Below, piece by piece: positions 60,841 through 64,000 of a stretch of 64,000 nt of DNA. Position numbers and translations under genes: made by a program. Position 1 is the first letter of the stretch, and each line of letters starts with the position of its first letter. The notes under the pieces are model-generated. The model was not told where the DNA came from. It did not search any database and worked only from the letters and a program-made list of their open reading frames with translations. The DNA comes from Paenibacillus_E sp964253085 (GTDB taxonomy: Bacteria; Bacillota; Bacilli; Paenibacillales; NBRC-103111): NCBI RefSeq assembly GCF_964253085.1, contig NZ_CAXUQH020000001.1, forward strand, positions 5,084,001-5,148,000, written 5' to 3'.

Positions 60841-62197
60841 CAATGTTCGCCTCCATCCCCGAAACTTGACATTGTATTTTACCGTCCTTAAGACGTATGG
60901 ATAATCGATCACCGATGTTTACTTGCGTTATCGATCTCACAAGTTGCTTTTCTTGTTCGTCATAAGCAAGACTGTACCCCCGCTGCATAACTTTCAGCGG
61001 GCTAAGGGCGTCCAGATGACGGACACTGGACTGCCACTCCTGCTTCTTCGAGCGCAGGAGGGTTTGCATAGCCGTGAGCATCTGACGTTTGGACGTGTCC
61101 AAACGTCGTCTCGCCATCACGGCCTGCTCAGTCGGATTGAAGCTGGACAAGCGACGCTCCAGCCTCAATCGACGCTGCGCCAGCTCCGTGAGGCGCTGCC
61201 GCATGCGGTAACCGAGCTGCTCCGCAAGCCGGTCGAGTCGCTCCGCAGGCTGCATAAGCAGCTGCCTGCGGGGGTTCGTCAGGAACGGCGAGCGCTTCGC
61301 GCGCTCGAGCCGTTCCTGCTTGCGGCGCAGCTGCTGCAGCAGCCCGTAATGCAGGCGCTGCGCCTGCTGCGATAGCTGCTGCTTCAGCTCGAGGTGGTGC
61401 GGCACCGCGAGCTCTGCCGCCGCCGTAGGCGTCGGCGCTCGGAGATCGGCGACGAAGTCGGCGATCGTGAAGTCCGTCTCGTGGCCGACGGCCGAGATGA
61501 TGGGGATCGCGGAGGCGCTAATCGCCCGCGCAACGATCTCCTCGTTGAAGGCCCACAGCTCTTCCAGTGAGCCGCCGCCGCGGCCCACGATGAGCACGTC
61601 GGCTTCACCGAGCCGGTTCATGGCTTCGATCGCCTTCACGATCGAAGGCGCCGCCTGCGTACCCTGTACGAGGACAGGGTACAGCAAGATCGGAATCGAC
61701 GGGAAGCGCCGCTGCAACGTGATGATGACATCACGAATGGCGGCCCCCGTCGGGGATGTGATCACGCCAATGGCGCGTGGAAACCGAGGAATCGGTTTCT
61801 TGCGCTCTGGCGAGAATAACCCTTCAGCTTCGAGCTTCTTTTTCAGTTGCTCGAAGGCCAAATACAAGCTGCCGATGCCATCAGGCTGCATCGCCGTCAC
61901 ATAGAACTGATAGGCGCCGTCTCGCTCATAAACTGAAATATTCCCGCGAGCAATGACTTTCGTGCCTTCTTTCGGGATAAATCCCAGCTTCTGATTATGC
62001 GAAGCAAACATAATGCTTTTCAGCCGACCATCCGCATCCTTCAATGTAAAATACATATGACCGCTGGAGTGATGTGTGAAATTCGAAATTTCGCCTCGCA
62101 CCCACACATCTTGGAGACGTGAATCTCCTTCCAGCAATAGCTTAATGTAACGGTTTAAATCTTTAACGGATAAAATCTTGGTCTCATTTCTCGCCAT
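60827..62197 (-). CDS. xseA: Exodeoxyribonuclease VII large subunit
   Basis: A 456-residue XseA: OB-fold N-terminus (VWVRGEISNFTHHSSGHMYFTLKD), catalytic core (IGVITSPTGAAIRDVI, LIVGRGGGSLEELWAFN, SAVGHETDFTIADFVADLRAPTPTAAAE), then an Arg/Leu/Gln-rich coiled coil (about 275-420). It degrades single-stranded DNA. The segment encoded by about 61080-61690 is very GC-rich and dense in perfect inverted repeats, like that of ribD, but the frame is intact. Confidence 0.95.
   Translation of the reverse strand: MARNETKILSVKDLNRYIKLLLEGDSRLQDVWVRGEISNFTHHSSGHMYFTLKDADGRLKSIMFASHNQKLGFIPKEGTKVIARGNISVYERDGAYQFYVTAMQPDGIGSLYLAFEQLKKKLEAEGLFSPERKKPIPRFPRAIGVITSPTGAAIRDVIITLQRRFPSIPILLYPVLVQGTQAAPSIVKAIEAMNRLGEADVLIVGRGGGSLEELWAFNEEIVARAISASAIPIISAVGHETDFTIADFVADLRAPTPTAAAELAVPHHLELKQQLSQQAQRLHYGLLQQLRRKQERLERAKRSPFLTNPRRQLLMQPAERLDRLAEQLGYRMRQRLTELAQRRLRLERRLSSFNPTEQAVMARRRLDTSKRQMLTAMQTLLRSKKQEWQSSVRHLDALSPLKVMQRGYSLAYDEQEKQLVRSITQVNIGDRLSIRLKDGKIQCQVSGMEANIDVNK
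61084..61682. repeat. Cluster of perfect inverted repeats inside xseA
   Basis: 11-bp arms at 61084-61094/61097-61107; 8-bp arms at 61243-61250/61264-61271; 10-bp arms at 61280-61289/61309-61318 enclosing a further 6-bp stem (61290-61295/61301-61306); 8-bp arms at 61351-61358/61360-61367; 9-bp arms at 61624-61632/61639-61647; and 9-bp arms at 61659-61667/61674-61682. Spacers are 1-19 nt. Confidence 0.8.
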
Positions 62198-62204
62198 AAG
62201 GTGA

Positions 62205-63071
62205 CTATACGCTCACATTCGCTTTAGCTGCACGGCTAGCCGCATCAACTGTATTGCGAAGCAGCATCGTAATCGTCATTGGGCCAACACAACCTGGAAC
62301 AGGTGTTATGGAACTTGCAATCTCTTTCACGGCTTCAAAATCAACATCACCGGTTAATTTGCCGTCTGCAGGACGATTCATCCCAACATCAATTACCACT
62401 GCACCTGGTTTAACGTGATTCGCTTTGATCAAATGCGCTTTCCCTACAGCTACAACAAGAATATCTGCTTGTTTGGTCATCTCTTCCATGTTCGGCGTGC
62501 GGGAATGAACCACAGTTACCGTTGCATGCTCACGCAACAACAACATAGCCATCGGTTTACCAACAATGTTACTTCTACCTACAACTACTGCATGCTTACC
62601 TGCAATTTCAACTCCAGTTCGCTTAAGGATTTCAATAACACCGTGCGGAGTACAAGGCTTCATGCCATCTTTACCAATCATCAGGTTTCCTACATTTATC
62701 GGATGGAAACAATCTACATCTTTCGCTGGATCAATTTCATCAACAACTGCTTCTTCATTGATATGCTTTGGCAATGGTGATTGAACAAGTATGCCGTTAA
62801 TTCGATTATTGTTGTTAAAACCATGGATGAGTGCAATTAATTCTTCTTGTGTCGTCTGCTCAGGTAGGCGGTGTACTTCGGAATAGATGCCTACATCATC
62901 GCAAGCTTTCGCTTTGTTTCTTACATATACTTGTGAAGCTGGATCATCACCAACAATAACAACAACAAGACCTGGTTGGTTTCCCTGTGCTGTAAGTGCC
63001 GCTGCGTCAGATCTGATTTCCTCACGAATCGAGCTCACGAGTTCTTTCCCATTAATTACTTGTGCTGACAT
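62205..63071 (-). CDS. folD: Bifunctional methylenetetrahydrofolate dehydrogenase/cyclohydrolase
   Basis: A 288-residue FolD. VIVGDDPASQVYVRNKAKACDDVGI with the catalytic Lys, QSPLPKH, VVGRSNIVGKPMAMLLL and TPVPGCVGPMTITMLLRNT. It interconverts 5,10-methylene- and 10-formyl-THF. ATG with GGGGGAAA upstream; 8 nt before xseA, so co-transcribed. Confidence 0.96.
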   Translation of the reverse strand: MSAQVINGKELVSSIREEIRSDAAALTAQGNQPGLVVVIVGDDPASQVYVRNKAKACDDVGIYSEVHRLPEQTTQEELIALIHGFNNNNRINGILVQSPLPKHINEEAVVDEIDPAKDVDCFHPINVGNLMIGKDGMKPCTPHGVIEILKRTGVEIAGKHAVVVGRSNIVGKPMAMLLLREHATVTVVHSRTPNMEEMTKQADILVVAVGKAHLIKANHVKPGAVVIDVGMNRPADGKLTGDVDFEAVKEIASSITPVPGCVGPMTITMLLRNTVDAASRAAKANVSV

Positions 63072-63139
63072 GTTATTTCCCCCTTAGCCATTTAAGCCAT
63101 ACCTATATGAAAAGTAGAAAGTTAGTTACCTTGATGATC

Positions 63140-63601
63140 TCAAAGAGTACGCAGAACTTTTTCTTTCAGTTCGTCTATTTCTTTAATCATTTTCCCCAAC
63201 ACGCCATTTACGAATTTCCCCGATTCTTCAGTGCCGTAATGCTTGGCCAAATCAATGGCTTCATTAACAACAACTTTCGGTGGAACATCGTCGCGATACA
63301 ACATCTCATACGCACCTAATCGCAGAATTTCCCGATCGATGCGAGACAGTCTGTCCATCGCCCACCCCTTCAAATACTCCTCCAATAACTCGTCAATGCT
63401 TACTTTGTTCTTGTAAGTCCCTTCAACAAGTTCAATAATGTAGACTGGATCTATCTTATCTCCGGAGAAATCCAACTGCGATTCATTATCATGTTCAGCT
63501 TCATGAATCGCGACTTGAACAGCCTCCTGAGGAGTAGCCTCATTCATTTGGATTTGGTATAAGCTTTGTATAGCAATTTCACGTGCAATTCTGCGTTTCA
63601 T
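63140..63601 (-). CDS. nusB: Transcription antitermination factor NusB
   Basis: A 153-residue NusB. RRIAREIAIQSLYQIQMNE, and RIDREILRLGAYEMLYRDDVPPKVVVNEAIDLAKHYGTEESGKFVNGVLGK. It supports processive transcription of rRNA operons with NusE. ATG with AGGAGG upstream. A 7-bp leader hairpin (63618-63635) precedes it. Confidence 0.95.
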   Translation of the reverse strand: MKRRIAREIAIQSLYQIQMNEATPQEAVQVAIHEAEHDNESQLDFSGDKIDPVYIIELVEGTYKNKVSIDELLEEYLKGWAMDRLSRIDREILRLGAYEMLYRDDVPPKVVVNEAIDLAKHYGTEESGKFVNGVLGKMIKEIDELKEKVLRTL

Positions 63602-63662
63602 TCTGTTCCTCCTAAGCGCTTTGCTCTTGCAAAGCGACCTTCTCCTAAAAACTCTTTCTCCT

Positions 63663-63690
63663 AGTATACGTCAAATTGGATCCAATCCAA
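63663..63690 (-). promoter_or_regulatory. SigA-type promoter of nusB
   Basis: On the minus strand TTGGAT (63685-63690), 16 nt, TATACT (63663-63668), about 60 nt before the nusB start and just after the upstream terminator. Confidence 0.45.
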
Positions 63691-63722
63691 ACAAAAAAAT
63701 CCATGGTTGAACCAGGGATTTT
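63691..63722 (-). terminator. Terminator of the DUF2273 gene
   Basis: Arms AAAATCC/GGATTTT (63696-63702, 63716-63722) with a further GGTT/AACC pairing inside, followed by TTTG on the minus strand. It overlaps the DUF2273 stop codon. Confidence 0.65.
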
Positions 63723-63948
63723 AGCGAAACATTCTCCATTTTTGTGTGAGATAGCGCCAAATGTCTTCCAGCATGATGAAACTTTCTTTGCGATCCAGCT
63801 TATTTCCAATATAAAAACCAACAAGAACGATAAATCCAAAGATCAACATATCCCAGAAACCAAAAAACAAATAAATAAAACCGAAGAATATACCCGCTGT
63901 CACTCCGATTACTTTGCCCCTATGGAATTCCCATAGTTCATTCCACAT
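63721..63948 (-). CDS. DUF2273 membrane protein
   Basis: A 75-residue protein with the DUF2273 pattern (WEFHRGKVIGVTAGIFFGFIYLFFGFWDMLIFGFIVLVGFYIGNKLD): two transmembrane helices separated by a short turn. In Bacilli it lies in an operon with asp23 and amaP, cell-envelope stress genes. The ATG at 63946-63948 has GAGG 11 nt upstream; a GTG four codons earlier is the alternative. Confidence 0.88.
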   Translation of the reverse strand: MWNELWEFHRGKVIGVTAGIFFGFIYLFFGFWDMLIFGFIVLVGFYIGNKLDRKESFIMLEDIWRYLTQKWRMFR

Positions 63949-64000
63949 ATGTGGATTCACCTCTATTCGACTCGGCTTTTAAACGTTGGGGCAGATTGCA
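63938..64000 (-). CDS. C-terminal end of an AmaP-like protein (cut by window edge)
   Basis: The minus strand carries 20 codons (NLPQRLKAESNRGESTYVE) ending with TGA at 63938-63940, overlapping the DUF2273 start by 11 nt. The position before DUF2273 and the short basic tail fit AmaP, the alkaline shock response membrane anchor. The evidence is mainly position. Confidence 0.5.
   Translation of the reverse strand, partial: CNLPQRLKAESNRGESTYVE

Noticed and set aside
61384..61608. 74-codon Arg/Ser-rich minus-strand open frame inside xseA
   Set aside because: Out-of-frame reading of the GC-rich xseA segment; xseA itself has all catalytic motifs.

Overview
The window looks like a chromosomal core segment of an endospore-forming member of the Bacillota, most likely Paenibacillus or a close relative. 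Reasons: a near-complete set of sporulation genes (spo0A, spoIVB, spoIIAA-spoIIAB-sigF, spoIIM, spmA-spmB-dacB, dacF, spoVAA/AB/AF, a ytfJ/gerW homologue, an mciZ-like gene), Bacillus-type ribosome binding sites, frequent GTG and TTG starts, moderate GC, and a gene order that follows the resE-to-spo0A-to-nusB region of Bacillus. No phage, insertion sequence, CRISPR array, tRNA or rRNA was seen. Almost everything is on the minus strand; the plus-strand genes are small islands.

Layout from left to right (mostly read right to left on the minus strand). 1-5.6 kb: cytochrome c maturation and redox regulation (resA-B-C-D-E) behind rluB. 5.7-8.1 kb: spore cortex genes dacB-spmA-spmB. 8.3-9.9 kb: a divergent SDR dehydrogenase/TetR pair. 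9.9-11.3 kb: ytfI-ytfJ. 11.4-17.6 kb: an FMN riboswitch followed by ribD-ribE-ribBA-ribH, an M50-like membrane protein and the condensin genes scpA-scpB, apparently one transcription unit. 17.6-21.3 kb: a lipoprotein-like unknown, a non-coding repeat-bearing stretch, ppiB and lysA. 21.5-27.7 kb: spoVAA-AB-AF, spoIIA operon, dacF. 27.8-34.6 kb: nucleoside salvage (pdp, two PNP paralogues, deoB) and xerD. 34.7-40.5 kb: ald, fur, spoIIM, endonuclease Q-like, nudF, mciZ-like (+), an M20 peptidase and a Prli42-like miniprotein (+). 40.7-46.3 kb: branched-chain 2-oxoacid dehydrogenase complex (lpdV-bkdAA-bkdAB-bkdB) and DUF2627 (+). 46.3-51.3 kb: steA-like gene and a run of small, mostly unknown genes, an MBL-fold hydrolase and a YjcZ-like microprotein. 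51.4-64 kb: spo0A, spoIVB, recN, argR, a membrane-anchored unknown, tlyA, dxs, ispA, xseB, xseA, folD, nusB, DUF2273 and the tail of an amaP-like gene.

The genes form recognisable units: Spo0A (with three perfect 0A boxes and a SigH-type promoter) would activate the spoIIA operon (which also has a SigH-type promoter); SigF/SigE/SigG then act on dacF, spoIIM, dacB-spmAB, spoVA and spoIVB. The most unusual signals are not genes: (1) a roughly 105-bp element present twice (45.8 and 59.5 kb) whose hairpin arms differ in sequence but remain paired, which points to a conserved structure; (2) runs of long perfect inverted repeats packed in GC-rich coding segments of ribD and xseA; (3) a purine nucleoside phosphorylase paralogue with both base-recognition residues changed towards the 6-aminopurine type.
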